A stretch of 64,000 nucleotides of DNA from Ruminococcaceae bacterium AM07-15 (GCA_003477405.1 QUDE01000003.1:124001-188000); one strand, 5' to 3'. Positions 49,045 to 58,223 are shown, counted from the first letter of the stretch. Made by a program: numbers and translations. The notes: generated by a model from the sequence alone, not told the origin.

Positions 49045-51975
49045 TCAGTCGCTTTGCCGCAGCACCATTTCCCGCCATTCGTCCCGGGTGATCAGCACCT
49101 GCCGGGGCTTGGAGCCTTCAAAGGGCCCTACGATGCCCCGCTCTTCCATCTGATCCACCAGCCGGGCCGCCCGGGAATAGCCCAGCTTCAGCCGGCGCTG
49201 GAGCATGGACACCGAAGCCTGTCCGGTCTCCACCACCACCTCGATAGCCTTGGGGAGCATTTCGTCCTCTTCTTCCTCCCCACCTCCTCCAGCGGCCGCA
49301 CTGCCGTTGTCGGCCCCTTCGGCCTGGCGCTCGATGTGATCCATGACCTCCTGGGAATAATCCGGCGTGCCGGTCTTTTTCACAAACTCCACCACCGCTT
49401 CGATCTCACCGGTGGTGATAAAGCAGCCCTGCACACGCAAAGGCTTGGGCGCACCCAGGGGATTGTAGAGCATATCGCCCCGCCCCAGCAGTTTTTCTGC
49501 GCCGGTGGTATCCAGAATGATCCGGGATTCGATCTGGGACGCCACGGCAAAGCTGATACGGGAGGGGATGTTGGCTTTCATGATGCCGGTGATCACATCG
49601 GCCGAGGGGCGCTGGGTGGCGATGACCAGATGCATTCCGGCGGCCCGGGCCATCTGGGCAATACGGACGATGGCATTTTCCACTTCGCTGGCCGCCACAA
49701 ACATCAGGTCGGCCAGCTCGTCAATCACAATGACGATCTGGGGCAGCTTTTCCCCATCTTTTTCCTGGACTGCCTCGTTGTAGGCCTCCAGGTCCCGCAC
49801 ATTGTATTCGGAAAACAGCTTATAGCGGCGCATCATCTCGGAAACCGCCCAGTTGAGGGCTCCCGCCGCCTTCCGGGGATCGGTGACCACCGGAATGAGC
49901 AGATGGGGAATACCGTTATAAACCCCCAATTCGATCATTTTGGGGTCCACCATAATCAGGCGCACTTCCTGGGGGGTGGCCTTGTAGATCAGACTGATGA
50001 GCATGGAATTGATGCACACCGATTTACCGGAACCGGTGGTACCGGCGATGAGCATATGGGGCATCTTCTTGATATCGCCCACCACATTGTGGCCGGTGAT
50101 ATCCTTGCCCACCGAAAAGCTGATTTTGGATTTGCTGCCGGTAAACTCCGGGGAATCGATGATATCCCGGATGGGCACCAGCTCCACATTTTTGTTGGGC
50201 ACCTCAATGCCCACCGCCAATTTGTCGGGAATCATGGCAATACGCACGCTGGCCGCCCCCAAAGACAGGGCGATATCGTCCGACAGATTGGTCACACGGG
50301 AGAATTTGGTCCCTCGTTTCAGCTGAAGCTCGTAACGGGTGACAGTAGGGCCTCGGGTAATATCCACCAGGGTGGCCTCCACGCCGAAGCTCTTGAGGGT
50401 ATCCACCAGCCGGGCGGAGTTTTCCGCCAGCTCCTGGGTGTGATCCATCTCCACGGTGCTGCCTTTGTTGAGCAGGCTCACAGGGGGATAGAGATAGATA
50501 TCCTTGGGGGTGTATTCTTCCAGGGCCTCTTCCAGCACCTGCTGGCGCTTGCCGGCCTGTTCCGGGTCTTTTTCATCCCATTCCGGGCCTTCCCGGCCCA
50601 AGGATTCCCGGGGCGATTGGGTAGCCGCCATGGCCGCAGCGGCCGCCAGAGTCTCATCCCCGCCAAAAGAGGGCTGAGGCGCTTGTTCTGTATCTGAGGA
50701 AAAAGACTCTTCCGGCATTTGGGGGCTTTCCACTTCCGGCTCGTGAGGAACCGGAGCGGCAGGAACCTCGCAGGACTGCTCTTCTGCCTTGCCCACAGAC
50801 TCTGCCGGTTCCTCTTCTTCCCAGGGCAGGCTCGCTGCCTGTTCCGCCTGAGGCGCCGGGGGAAATGGGATGGGGTCCTGGGCCTGGGCCACTTCCTGCT
50901 TCCGCTCTTCTTCCTGGGCTGCGGCCTTGTACATCTGAGCCGCCTTTTTGGCCGCAAACTCCCGGGCCCTCTGGATGGCCGGGGGCACCACCGGTTCGCC
51001 CTGAGGCATCTCCGGGATCACCGGAGAGGGCACTTCTCCGCTTTTCACCGGCTGGGCCACAGTGGCCTCCGGCCGGTGCTTGGGCTGAGCGGCTCCGATC
51101 ACCTGATCCGGTGTCTGCACATTGGGCGGGGAGATGGAAATGGGCTCCCCTTTGGGATAATCCGGCTCCTGGGGTTTGCCCACCGGAATGTCGATGTTCT
51201 TCCGCTTTCCGCCGAACAACCCTCCCAGCACCGAAGAACGGGCCGGAGCGGCCTGCTGCTGGGGCATGGGAGCCGGGGCGGGCGGAGGCGCCGCCTGTAC
51301 CTTTTTCCGGCTGCGGGGCCGTTCTTCCTCTTCGTCCTCTTCTTCCGGGGGCAGATCCCGCACCCGCTCAAAGAGCATGGAAAGGCTGGTGTTGGTGGAT
51401 ACCAACAGACAGACCACCCCTGCCAGGAAGATCACCACAATAGCTCCTGCATCGGAGAGGGCCGCCGACAAAAACATGGCCAACCCACCGGATAAAAGGC
51501 CCCCAGAGGTGCGGGAAGCACCGGTGAGGCACAAATCGATGAGCCCGTCCATGGTCAGGGGAAATTCCCTGGCACAGAGGAAAATATGGGCGGCGCTGCC
51601 CCACAACACCGGAAGCAGCAGAGCGCAGAACACCCGCAAACGCACCTTTCCCCGGCGCTTGACGATAAAGAGCCCTGCGGCAAAGAGCAGACAGAAGGGC
51701 AGAAGCACAAAACCGGTACCGATCAGCCCGCCGATGCCCTTTTCCAGCCACAAAAGCAAAAAGCCGGTGACCCGCAGCAGGCTGAGAAAACAGAGCACCG
51801 CCACAGCGGCGCAAACGCCGGCATAGATCTCCCGCCGGGCCGCCACTTGTTGCCGGGTGGGCTTTTTCTTTTTGCTTCTGCTTCCGCTTCGATTGGAGGA
51901 AGAGGAAGAAGTACTCCGCTTTTTCCCTCCGCTGGAGGAGGATGATGAAGTTTTTCGATTCTGGGTATTGGCCAA
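49045..51975 (-). CDS. FtsK/SpoIIIE family DNA translocase
   Basis: A 976-aa protein. A Ser/Lys-rich N-terminus, four membrane helices (~50-190), a long Pro/Glu/Gln-rich linker (~215-470), then the motor: VPNKNVELVPIRDII, Walker A GTTGSGKSVCINSML, VIVIDELADLM and ATQRPSADVITG. The C-terminal gamma winged helix (QASVSMLQRRLKLGYSRAARL) reads KOPS/SRS-type polarity sequences. The start is TTG with AGGTGAT upstream. It pumps chromosomal DNA at the division or sporulation septum. Confidence 0.96.
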   Translation of the reverse strand: MANTQNRKTSSSSSSGGKKRSTSSSSSNRSGSRSKKKKPTRQQVAARREIYAGVCAAVAVLCFLSLLRVTGFLLLWLEKGIGGLIGTGFVLLPFCLLFAAGLFIVKRRGKVRLRVFCALLLPVLWGSAAHIFLCAREFPLTMDGLIDLCLTGASRTSGGLLSGGLAMFLSAALSDAGAIVVIFLAGVVCLLVSTNTSLSMLFERVRDLPPEEEDEEEERPRSRKKVQAAPPPAPAPMPQQQAAPARSSVLGGLFGGKRKNIDIPVGKPQEPDYPKGEPISISPPNVQTPDQVIGAAQPKHRPEATVAQPVKSGEVPSPVIPEMPQGEPVVPPAIQRAREFAAKKAAQMYKAAAQEEERKQEVAQAQDPIPFPPAPQAEQAASLPWEEEEPAESVGKAEEQSCEVPAAPVPHEPEVESPQMPEESFSSDTEQAPQPSFGGDETLAAAAAMAATQSPRESLGREGPEWDEKDPEQAGKRQQVLEEALEEYTPKDIYLYPPVSLLNKGSTVEMDHTQELAENSARLVDTLKSFGVEATLVDITRGPTVTRYELQLKRGTKFSRVTNLSDDIALSLGAASVRIAMIPDKLAVGIEVPNKNVELVPIRDIIDSPEFTGSKSKISFSVGKDITGHNVVGDIKKMPHMLIAGTTGSGKSVCINSMLISLIYKATPQEVRLIMVDPKMIELGVYNGIPHLLIPVVTDPRKAAGALNWAVSEMMRRYKLFSEYNVRDLEAYNEAVQEKDGEKLPQIVIVIDELADLMFVAASEVENAIVRIAQMARAAGMHLVIATQRPSADVITGIMKANIPSRISFAVASQIESRIILDTTGAEKLLGRGDMLYNPLGAPKPLRVQGCFITTGEIEAVVEFVKKTGTPDYSQEVMDHIERQAEGADNGSAAAGGGGEEEEDEMLPKAIEVVVETGQASVSMLQRRLKLGYSRAARLVDQMEERGIVGPFEGSKPRQVLITRDEWREMVLRQSD

Positions 51976-52021
51976 CTGTGATCACCTGTACTTTATTTTT
52001 GCGCATAACATTGCACGATAC

Positions 52022-52060
52022 AGTATAGCACATTTGTTTCAAAAAAGACAGTCTGTCTTT
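52022..52060 (-). promoter_or_regulatory. ftsK extended -10 promoter with palindrome
   Basis: Minus strand TGCTATACT (-10 at 52027-52022). The -35 region is occupied by a palindrome AAAGACAG-T-CTGTCTTT (52044-52060), a possible regulator site. Confidence 0.55.
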
Positions 52061-52065
52061 GACGA

Positions 52066-52102
52066 AAAAGTCCCGCCTGGCTGAAGCCAGACGGGACTTT
52101 TT
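52066..52102. terminator. Terminator of tepA-ylzJ
   Basis: AAAAAGTCCCG-CTGG pairs with CCAG-CGGGACTTTTT, one mismatch. Confidence 0.9.
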
Positions 52103-52286
52103 ATTGAATTTCCAGTTGGGAAAGAGAAAGATAGGCATTGAGATCGGTGGTATAGAGTCTGCCCAGGCGGGGCCGGCCATACTGGTCCACATGGATCTCC
52201 GCCATGGCCCCTCCATACTGAGCCTGCTGAGGCGCCGTATACTCACTGGTGAAGATCTGATCCTCCGGAATGATGGTGTGCAGCAT
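52101..52286 (-). CDS. ylzJ: YlzJ-like family small protein
   Basis: A 61-aa protein starting MLHTIIPEDQIF and ending in a stretch that repeats the family consensus (VDQYGRPRLGRLYTTDLNAYL). In Bacillus ylzJ lies between tepA and spoIIIE, and the same order is seen here. GGAGGG precedes the ATG, which lies inside the tepA gene by 44 nt. The function is unknown. Confidence 0.85.
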   Translation of the reverse strand: MLHTIIPEDQIFTSEYTAPQQAQYGGAMAEIHVDQYGRPRLGRLYTTDLNAYLSLSQLEIQ

Positions 52287-52959
52287 CGGTTTCCCTCCCT
52301 TTTTCCTCATCGATCATGGCATGGAGACATTCCAATGCATCGCTGAGACTTCCCAGGCTGTCAATGAGACCGATATCCACCGCGTCTTTGCCATAGACCA
52401 CGCTGCCCACATCGGTGGTCAGCTCTCCGGTTTTCATCATCAGCTTGCGGAAATCCTCTGCGGACACATGGCTGTTTTCCACCACAAAATCCACGATCCG
52501 ATCCTGAATCTTTTCAAAATAGGTCATGGTCTGGGGCACACCGATCACCGTGCCGCTGAGCCGCACCGGATGCACCGTCATGGAAGCAGTGGGCGCGATA
52601 AAGCTCTTCTGAGCCGAAACAGCCAGAGGCACACCGATGGAGTGACCTCCTCCCAGCACCAGAGAAACGGTGGGCTTTTTCATTCCGGCGATGAGTTCGG
52701 CAATGGCCAGCCCGGCTTCCACATCCCCACCCACCGTGTTGAGCAGGATCAACAGCCCATCGATCTCATCGCTTTCTTCGATGGCCGCCAGCTGGGGCAT
52801 CACATGCTCATATTTGGTGGTCTTGTTCTGGGGCGGCAGGATCATATGCCCCTCCACCTGCCCTACAATGGTAAGACAGTGGATGGACGATTTCTTTTTG
52901 TCGCTTTCCAATGTGAGAGAGCCGATCTGACGGATGGCGTCCATCTGTTCTTCCGGCAC
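52243..52959 (-). CDS. tepA: ClpP-family serine protease TepA
   Basis: A 238-aa ClpP-fold protein. LLNTVGGDVEAGLAIAELI, nucleophile Ser in LGGGHSIGVPLA and catalytic His in MTVHPVR. In Bacillus TepA helps protein translocation and spore development. The GTG at 52959 has AGGAGGGAAAG in ideal position; a TTG at 53019 would add 20 residues (NKKEYTIKNHQQGEE) but lies in the T-tract of the upstream terminator. The start is thus uncertain. Confidence 0.9.
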   Translation of the reverse strand: MPEEQMDAIRQIGSLTLESDKKKSSIHCLTIVGQVEGHMILPPQNKTTKYEHVMPQLAAIEESDEIDGLLILLNTVGGDVEAGLAIAELIAGMKKPTVSLVLGGGHSIGVPLAVSAQKSFIAPTASMTVHPVRLSGTVIGVPQTMTYFEKIQDRIVDFVVENSHVSAEDFRKLMMKTGELTTDVGSVVYGKDAVDIGLIDSLGSLSDALECLHAMIDEEKGRETDAAHHHSGGSDLHQ

Positions 52960-53017
52960 CTTTCCCTCCTGCTCTTCCCCTTGCTGATGGTTTTTGATGG
53001 TATATTCTTTTTTGTTC

Positions 53018-53051
53018 AAAAAAACACCCCTGGGCTCAGTGTGCCCAGGGG
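53018..53051 (-). terminator. Terminator of the prfA-ppa-sua5::coaE operon
   Basis: CCCCTGGGC-ACACTGA-GCCCAGGGG followed on the minus strand by TGTTTTTTT. Confidence 0.92.
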
Positions 53052-53067
53052 CTGTCAAACTATACAC

Positions 53068-54708
53068 TTATTTTTTCTCGGCTTCTTCCATCTGGGGCAG
53101 ACTCTCCTTCAGATTCCGGCAAAGAGCCTCCTCATCCCCATCGTTTTCAATGAGGATATCGCACAGGGCCTCATAGAACTGCCGATCCGGCTGGGAGGCC
53201 AGACGGATGCGGGCCTGTTCGGGGCTGATGCCGTCCCGACGGACGATCCGCTCGGTGAGAGCCGGTTCAGGAGCCACCACACCAATGACAAAATCGCACA
53301 CATGGTCCAGGCCGCTTTCATACAACAGGGGCACATCCAGACCAATGCGGCGGCAGCCCTGACTGGTGAGCACCCGGATGCGGCGGCGGATCTCCCGCTT
53401 CACCGCCGGATGAGTGATGGCATTGAGCCGGCGCAGCTCCATCCGGTCTTCAAAGACAATATGGCTGAGGGCCTTCCGGTCCACTGTGCCGTCGGGGCCA
53501 GCCACAGCGGGGAACTGGTTGAGGACCGTGCGGGTCAGGTTCCGATCCAGCTTGAGCAGCTGATGATACACCTGGTCGGCGTCAATGATCTGCCAACCCA
53601 TCTGCTGGAGACAGGCGCCCACACTGCTCTTGCCGCTGCCCGAAGTGCCGGTGATGCCCACCACCTGAGCCTTGGCCGGGCGTACTACCTGAAAACCTGC
53701 CGCTTTGTGGATGCGGTTGCTCACCGCCAGCCCTTCCCCAAAGGGACGGGGAGCCTGAGCCAGAATCCGCTGGCAGGAAGTGGCATCCAGATCCCGCAGG
53801 GCGGCAAAAAGCTGCTGACCCTGGGCTTGTTTGTCGCAGGAAGGACCATAAGTGCGCACAGGGCCCTTTTCATCGTCATAGAAGTCATGGTATTCATCAA
53901 AGCACAGCACCGCGTCATGAGGCTGCATCTCCTGCTCGATGGCCCGGGCGGTCACATCGGGCGCACCCACAAAGAGCAGCACTGGCGCCTTGGGGGCGTA
54001 ATGACGGTATTTCATCCCAGGGGAGCGCACCGGCTGGCCGGGGGCCACCTCGTGGAACACCGCTTCATCGATCTCCACATTCTTCCCCAACACCCGCTTC
54101 AGTTGTTTCTGGGTAATGGCGCCAGGGCGGAGAATCCGGGGCACATCCCCGGTCATATCCACCACAGTGGACTCCACGCCCACCGAGCACTCGCCTCCAT
54201 CCAGCACCGCTTCGATCCGGCCTTTCATGTCTTCCATCACATGGGCAGCCGTAGTGGGGCTGGGTTTTCCCGAGCGGTTGGCCGAAGGAGCTGCCAGAGG
54301 CACGCCTGCAGCACGAATCACATCCCGGGCCGCCGGATGCTGAGGCATCCGGATAGCAACCGTCTCCAGTCCGGCGGTGATCTCCTGAGGCACCCGGGGG
54401 CTTTTGCGAAACACCATGGTCAAAGGGCCGGGCCAGAAGGACTGGGCCAGCTTTTCTGCCATGGGAGGCACCTGCTCCACCAGAGGCGGCAGATCCTCCA
54501 AAGAGGCGATATGCACAATGAGAGGATTGTCCTGGGGCCGGCCTTTGGCTTCAAAGATTTTGCTCACTGCCTGCCCGCTGGTAGCGTCGGCGGCCAGGCC
54601 ATAAACTGTTTCGGTGGGGATGGCCACAATGCCTCCCCGACGGAGGATCTCCCCCGCCCGCTGCACATCTTCCTGTTCATTTGCCTTCAAAAGCAGTGTT
54701 TCCATCAT
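53068..54708 (-). CDS. Sua5-type threonylcarbamoyl-AMP synthase fused to dephospho-CoA kinase (CoaE)
   Basis: A 546-aa fusion. Residues ~5-200 are the YrdC/TsaC domain (PTETVYGLAADA, KxR motif in EAKGRPQDNPL, APSANRSGKPSPT). Residues ~215-345 are the Sua5 C-terminal domain (SPGMKYRHYAPKAPVLLFVG, AVSNRIHKAAGF). After a short linker, ~350-546 are CoaE: GITGTSGSGKSSVG Walker A, IDADQVYH, NAITHPAVKREI, GLDVPLLYES. One protein would make L-threonylcarbamoyl-adenylate for tRNA t6A and carry out the last CoA step. AAGGAG precedes ATG 54708. The frame is continuous with no stop or shift between the domains. Confidence 0.92.
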   Translation of the reverse strand: MMETLLLKANEQEDVQRAGEILRRGGIVAIPTETVYGLAADATSGQAVSKIFEAKGRPQDNPLIVHIASLEDLPPLVEQVPPMAEKLAQSFWPGPLTMVFRKSPRVPQEITAGLETVAIRMPQHPAARDVIRAAGVPLAAPSANRSGKPSPTTAAHVMEDMKGRIEAVLDGGECSVGVESTVVDMTGDVPRILRPGAITQKQLKRVLGKNVEIDEAVFHEVAPGQPVRSPGMKYRHYAPKAPVLLFVGAPDVTARAIEQEMQPHDAVLCFDEYHDFYDDEKGPVRTYGPSCDKQAQGQQLFAALRDLDATSCQRILAQAPRPFGEGLAVSNRIHKAAGFQVVRPAKAQVVGITGTSGSGKSSVGACLQQMGWQIIDADQVYHQLLKLDRNLTRTVLNQFPAVAGPDGTVDRKALSHIVFEDRMELRRLNAITHPAVKREIRRRIRVLTSQGCRRIGLDVPLLYESGLDHVCDFVIGVVAPEPALTERIVRRDGISPEQARIRLASQPDRQFYEALCDILIENDGDEEALCRNLKESLPQMEEAEKK

Positions 54709-54743
54709 GTTTTGACTCCTTCCGCTGGCCCCGGTGGTGGATT

Positions 54744-55283
54744 TTATTCCATTCTTCCGCAAAAATGACACTCGTAGGTATACAAAGTCTCCCGAATGAT
54801 CTGCAAAGCCGCTTCCCGGCCCAGAGTGTTGCTCAAAGTGGTGTTTTTATGTTCCAGGCTCTTATACACCTCAAAGAAATTGGCGATCTCATTGAGGATA
54901 TGGGGAGGAAGCTGGTTCACATCCTGATAGTAATTCCAGGTGGGGTCCTCCAGGGGGATGGCGATGATCTTGTCGTCATACTCTTCCCCGTCCACCATGC
55001 GCACCACCCCGATGGGGTAGCACTCTACTTCCACCAGCGGGTCCAATGTCTCACTGCACAGCACCAGCACATCCAACGGGTCGCCATCATCGGCATAGGT
55101 GCGGGGGATAAAGCCGTAGTTGGCCGGGTAGTGGGTGGAGGTATAAAGGATCCGATCCAGACGCAGCAGGCCGGTGCGCTTATCCAGCTCGTACTTTTTC
55201 TTGCTGCCTGCCGGGATCTCGATCACTGCCATGAACTTTTCGGGTTTGATGCTGCTGGGGTCGATGTCATGCCAAATATTCAT
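54744..55283 (-). CDS. ppa: Inorganic pyrophosphatase, family I
   Basis: A 179-aa soluble pyrophosphatase. The signature DGDPLDVLVLCSET supplies metal-binding Asp residues, and KKKYELDKRTGLLRLDRILY lies in the active site. It hydrolyses PPi, a product of the threonylcarbamoyl-AMP synthase and aminoacylation reactions, which fits its place before sua5::coaE. AAGGAAG precedes ATG 55283; an upstream GTG lacks spacing. Confidence 0.95.
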   Translation of the reverse strand: MNIWHDIDPSSIKPEKFMAVIEIPAGSKKKYELDKRTGLLRLDRILYTSTHYPANYGFIPRTYADDGDPLDVLVLCSETLDPLVEVECYPIGVVRMVDGEEYDDKIIAIPLEDPTWNYYQDVNQLPPHILNEIANFFEVYKSLEHKNTTLSNTLGREAALQIIRETLYTYECHFCGRME

Positions 55284-55336
55284 TTGATACACTTCCTTTA
55301 TTCTATGCCGGCTCTGTCTCTTTCATCACCGGTTCT

Positions 55337-56407
55337 TTATTCTTCTGTCCCCGCCCGCAGCTTTTCCGCCTGATCGGCGGCGATGAGAGCGTCGATGATC
55401 TCGTCCAGATCCCCGTCCAGCACGGCGTCCAGCCGGTGGAGGGTCAGGCCGATGCGGTGATCGGTGACCCGGCCCTGGGGATAGTTGTATGTGCGCACCC
55501 GCTCGCTCCGGTCACCGGAACCAACCTGGCTGCGCCGCTCGCTGGCCCGCTCCTTGTCCAGAGCCTGCTGCTGCATTTCATACAGCTTGGTGCGCAGGAT
55601 CTTCATGGCTCTGTCCCGGTTTTTGTGCTGGCTGCGCTCGTCCTGGCATTCCACCACCAGCCCGGTGGGGATGTGAGTGATGCGGATGGCCGACTCGGTC
55701 TTGTTCACATGCTGGCCGCCGGCACCGCCGGAACGGTAGGTATCGATCTGCAGATCACCGGGATCGATCTCCACTTCCACCTCTTCGGCTTCGGGCAGAA
55801 CGGCCACGGTGGCCGCCGAGGTATGGATGCGCCCGGAGGACTCGGTCTCCGGCACCCGCTGCACCCGATGGGTGCCGCTTTCAAACTTGAAGCGGGAAAA
55901 GGCGCCTGCGCCCCGCACCTCAAAGCTGATTTCCTTGATGCCCCCCAGCTCGGTCTCATTGCTGCTGAGCACTTCCACTGTATAACGCTTCCGCTCGGCG
56001 TACATGGAGTACATCCGGAAGAGGGAATGGGCAAACAGCGCCGCTTCCTCTCCGCCCACGCCGCCGCGGATCTCCACAATGACATTCTTATCGTCGTTTT
56101 CATCTTTGGGCAAAAGGAGCAGGCGGATCTGCTGTTCCAGCTCTTCCAGACGGTCTTTGCTCTCTTCAAACTCCGCCTGGGCCAGCTCCCGCATTTCTCC
56201 CTCTTCGCTGTGCATCAGCTCCTGGGCATCCTCCATATCCTTCTGGGTGCGGCGGTAGGCCCGATAGGCCTCCACCACCGGGGTCAGCTCCTTCTGCTCT
56301 TTCAGCAGACGGGCCGCCTTTTCCGGATCGGCATACAAATCTCCCTGGGCCAGCGCTTCTTCCAGCTCGCCAAATCGTTTTTCCACAAGTTCCAGCTTTT
56401 CAAGCAT
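55337..56407 (-). CDS. prfA: Peptide chain release factor 1
   Basis: A 356-aa RF1 recognising UAA/UAG. The catalytic GGQ occurs in [16 protein letters not shown]; the codon-recognition region [20 protein letters not shown] and [20 protein letters not shown] are intact. Its neighbours are an ECF S component upstream by 27 bp and ppa downstream. The methyltransferase PrmC, often adjacent, is not here. Confidence 0.97.
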   Translation of the reverse strand: MLEKLELVEKRFGELEEALAQGDLYADPEKAARLLKEQKELTPVVEAYRAYRRTQKDMEDAQELMHSEEGEMRELAQAEFEESKDRLEELEQQIRLLLLPKDENDDKNVIVEIRGGVGGEEAALFAHSLFRMYSMYAERKRYTVEVLSSNETELGGIKEISFEVRGAGAFSRFKFESGTHRVQRVPETESSGRIHTSAATVAVLPEAEEVEVEIDPGDLQIDTYRSGGAGGQHVNKTESAIRITHIPTGLVVECQDERSQHKNRDRAMKILRTKLYEMQQQALDKERASERRSQVGSGDRSERVRTYNYPQGRVTDHRIGLTLHRLDAVLDGDLDEIIDALIAADQAEKLRAGTEE

Positions 56408-56434
56408 ACTTTTCTTTTTCCTTTATCTCTATGA

Positions 56435-56935
56435 TTATTTCACATATTTTCCGGCTGTGCGGCGCACCAGCTTCTGCAAGGCCAGGTAAAGGGCGGCCGC
56501 CACGGCGGATTGGATCAGATTGAGAGGAATACCCGCTACTGCAGCCCCCAGGCCGTACACCAGCCAGCTTCCCAGAAAATACCCGGCCACATTGATGAAC
56601 GAGGCCAGCAGCAGTCCCAGTACGATCCGCCAGGGGCTGGCTTCTTTTCCTCCGGCCAGGCGGCACATCACATAGGCCATCAGCCCTTTGATCACAAGGG
56701 ACATGGGGGACCAGGGCAGCATGGCGCCCAGGAAAATATCGGCCAGCGCAGCCCCGGCAGAAGCCGCCAGGATGGCATAGGGCGTGGGGAGGATGACGCA
56801 GGCCAGGTAAATCACCCCATCGCCGATATGGGCATACTCATTGAGGATGCGCAGGAAGGGGAACATCACCGTGAGCAATATCATAGCGGTAAACACCGAA
56901 GCGATGACCAGCATACGCACATTGGTTTTTCCCAT
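56435..56935 (-). CDS. ECF transporter S component (riboflavin-type family)
   Basis: A 166-aa protein with ~5-6 helices. HIGDGVIYLACVILPTPYAILAASAGAALADI and MSLVIKGLMAYVMCRL match the PF07155-like S-component family. It would capture a vitamin and use a shared EcfAAT energising module encoded elsewhere. I see no FMN or TPP riboswitch in its leader, so the ligand is open. AGGAG lies nine bases before ATG 56935. It is the first gene of the prfA operon. Confidence 0.85.
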   Translation of the reverse strand: MGKTNVRMLVIASVFTAMILLTVMFPFLRILNEYAHIGDGVIYLACVILPTPYAILAASAGAALADIFLGAMLPWSPMSLVIKGLMAYVMCRLAGGKEASPWRIVLGLLLASFINVAGYFLGSWLVYGLGAAVAGIPLNLIQSAVAAALYLALQKLVRRTAGKYVK

Positions 56936-56989
56936 TTTCCCTGTCTCCTTCCAGGCTCCGGCTTTCTTCATGGCCGGAAGCTACCTTAA

Positions 56990-57034
56990 ATTATAGACGA
57001 AAGCCCGCCTGCTTGCAAGGGGGAGCCTCCCCCT
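56990..57034 (-). promoter_or_regulatory. Promoter of the ECF-prfA-ppa-sua5::coaE operon
   Basis: Minus-strand TTGCAA (57018-57013) and TATAAT (56995-56990) have a 17-bp spacer. A palindrome AGGGGGA-GCC-TCCCCCT (57018-57034) abuts the -35, a possible operator or a second terminator for cspA. Confidence 0.75.
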
Positions 57035-57122
57035 CTCTGCCCTGCTTTTCCAAAGATTTTACCCTTTTTCTCCCTGCTTTCGCCGCCGGAGATCTCTCCC
57101 CTTGTCTTTTGAGGGATATGAC

Positions 57123-57165
57123 AAAAAGGCCGCCGCAGAATTTCTTCCGCAACGGCCCTTTTTTA
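57123..57165 (-). terminator. cspA terminator
   Basis: An imperfect stem of GGCCG...GCGG with CCGC...CGGCC, with A- and T-runs at its two ends. Confidence 0.85.
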
Positions 57166-57171
57166 TGGCTC

Positions 57172-57381
57172 TTAGAGCACTACCACATTGGCAGCCCGCA
57201 GCTTCTCGCTGTTCTTGGGATCGGGCTCCACATCAAAGCTCACCTGCTGGCCTTCCTTCAGAGTGCGGAAGCCTTCGGCCTGGATAGCGGAGAAATGCAC
57301 AAACACATCCTCGCCGCCCTCGTCGCAGGACAGGAAGCCGTAGCCCTTTTCGTCGTTGAACCATTTTACTGTACCGGTCAT
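57172..57381 (-). CDS. Cold-shock protein CspA family
   Basis: A 69-aa OB-fold protein: [17 protein letters not shown] (RNP1 KGYGFL) and DVFVHFSAI (RNP2), ending in RAANVVVL. It binds single-stranded RNA/DNA as a chaperone. GGGAGGT precedes the ATG. It has a perfect promoter and a ~130-nt leader, as in cold-shock mRNAs. Confidence 0.97.
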   Translation of the reverse strand: MTGTVKWFNDEKGYGFLSCDEGGEDVFVHFSAIQAEGFRTLKEGQQVSFDVEPDPKNSEKLRAANVVVL

Positions 57382-57546
57382 GATAGGTACCTCCCATTTC
57401 TGTTTGAATAATTCCGGTGTAAAAAAAATCTCACACCCTTTTGCAAATCATCAGGAGCAGGACAATGACTTACAAAAAAATGTGAGACGATCGTTCATTC
57501 CAGAATATTACGAGATGATTATACCAACAGAAAGCGGCCTTGTCAA
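57382..57546 (-). promoter_or_regulatory. cspA promoter and long 5' leader
   Basis: Minus-strand TTGACA (57546-57541) and TATAAT (57523-57518) with 17 bp between. The leader (to 57382) contains TCTCACA and, ~50 nt later, TGTGAGA followed by eight T, which could pair; GGTGT...ACACC offers a competing hairpin. This may be a temperature-sensitive switch. Confidence 0.75.
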
Positions 57547-57682
57547 ACAAAACTTTCTCTCTGCATAGCGGGGTTTTTCCCGGGCAAAATACAGTCATTC
57601 CAACCATCGATCTCCCATGAGTGCAGGAATAGTATACGCACTTTCGGAGAAAATACAACTGCCTGCAAAGGAGGTTTTCCAC

Positions 57683-57850
57683 ATGAATGAAAAACAGCGC
57701 GCCAATGGGGCCAAAAAGGTCCCGGTGAAAACGGTCTGCACATCTGCAGGAATGCGAAAAGATCGGGTGCGTCCCTTCACCCACGCGCCTCTCCCCGATG
57801 AGCAAAGCGTTCGGGAAGAGATGCACTGGGTGATGGAAAACCAGAAATAA
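57683..57850 (+). CDS. 55-aa protein, unknown function
   Basis: Starts MNEKQRANGAKKVPVKTVCT after AAAGGAGG at 57668-57675. It is basic in its first half and acidic at the end (EQSVREEMHWVMENQK). There is no signal peptide or recognised domain. It is followed 36 bp later by the acidic lipoprotein gene, so cotranscription is likely. No clear promoter was seen. Confidence 0.65.
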   Translation: MNEKQRANGAKKVPVKTVCTSAGMRKDRVRPFTHAPLPDEQSVREEMHWVMENQK

Positions 57851-57886
57851 CGCGGCCAGACCGCGAAAGAAAGGATCAATGCTTTT

Positions 57887-58186
57887 ATGAAAAAGAAGCT
57901 GCTTGCGCTGCTGACGGCCTGCGCCATGCTGATGATGGCCTCGGCCTGTTCCAGCAAAAACGACACCAACACCGGCACCGACACCACTCAGGATTCGGTC
58001 CAGGATGACATGAACAACACCGAAAACGATCTGAAGGATGCAGGCGATGATCTGAAAGACGCCGGCAACGATATGGTGGACGAAGGCAAGGACATTCTGG
58101 ACGACGGGAAAGATGTGGTAGACAATGCCATCGAGGAAGGCAAACAGGCCACCGAGAGCAACACCGACAGCGCCCAGAAAAACTAA
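57887..58186 (+). CDS. Small acidic lipoprotein
   Basis: A 99-aa protein with signal MKKKLLALLTACAMLMMASAC (lipobox ASAC). The mature part is helical with near-repeats of NDLKDAG/DDLKDAG/DMVDEG/DILDDG, an 8- to 7-residue periodicity rich in Asp. It is probably a surface-anchored or spore-envelope helical rod; function unknown. Its signal peptide resembles that of the next lipoprotein, suggesting duplication of the export module. Confidence 0.8.
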   Translation: MKKKLLALLTACAMLMMASACSSKNDTNTGTDTTQDSVQDDMNNTENDLKDAGDDLKDAGNDMVDEGKDILDDGKDVVDNAIEEGKQATESNTDSAQKN

Positions 58187-58192
58187 CCGGGC

Positions 58193-58223
58193 AAAAGAAG
58201 GCGGTCTGTACCGCCTTCTTTTT
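58193..58223 (+). terminator. Terminator between the two lipoprotein genes
   Basis: GAAGGCGGT-CTGT-ACCGCCTTC followed by TTTTT. Confidence 0.93.
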
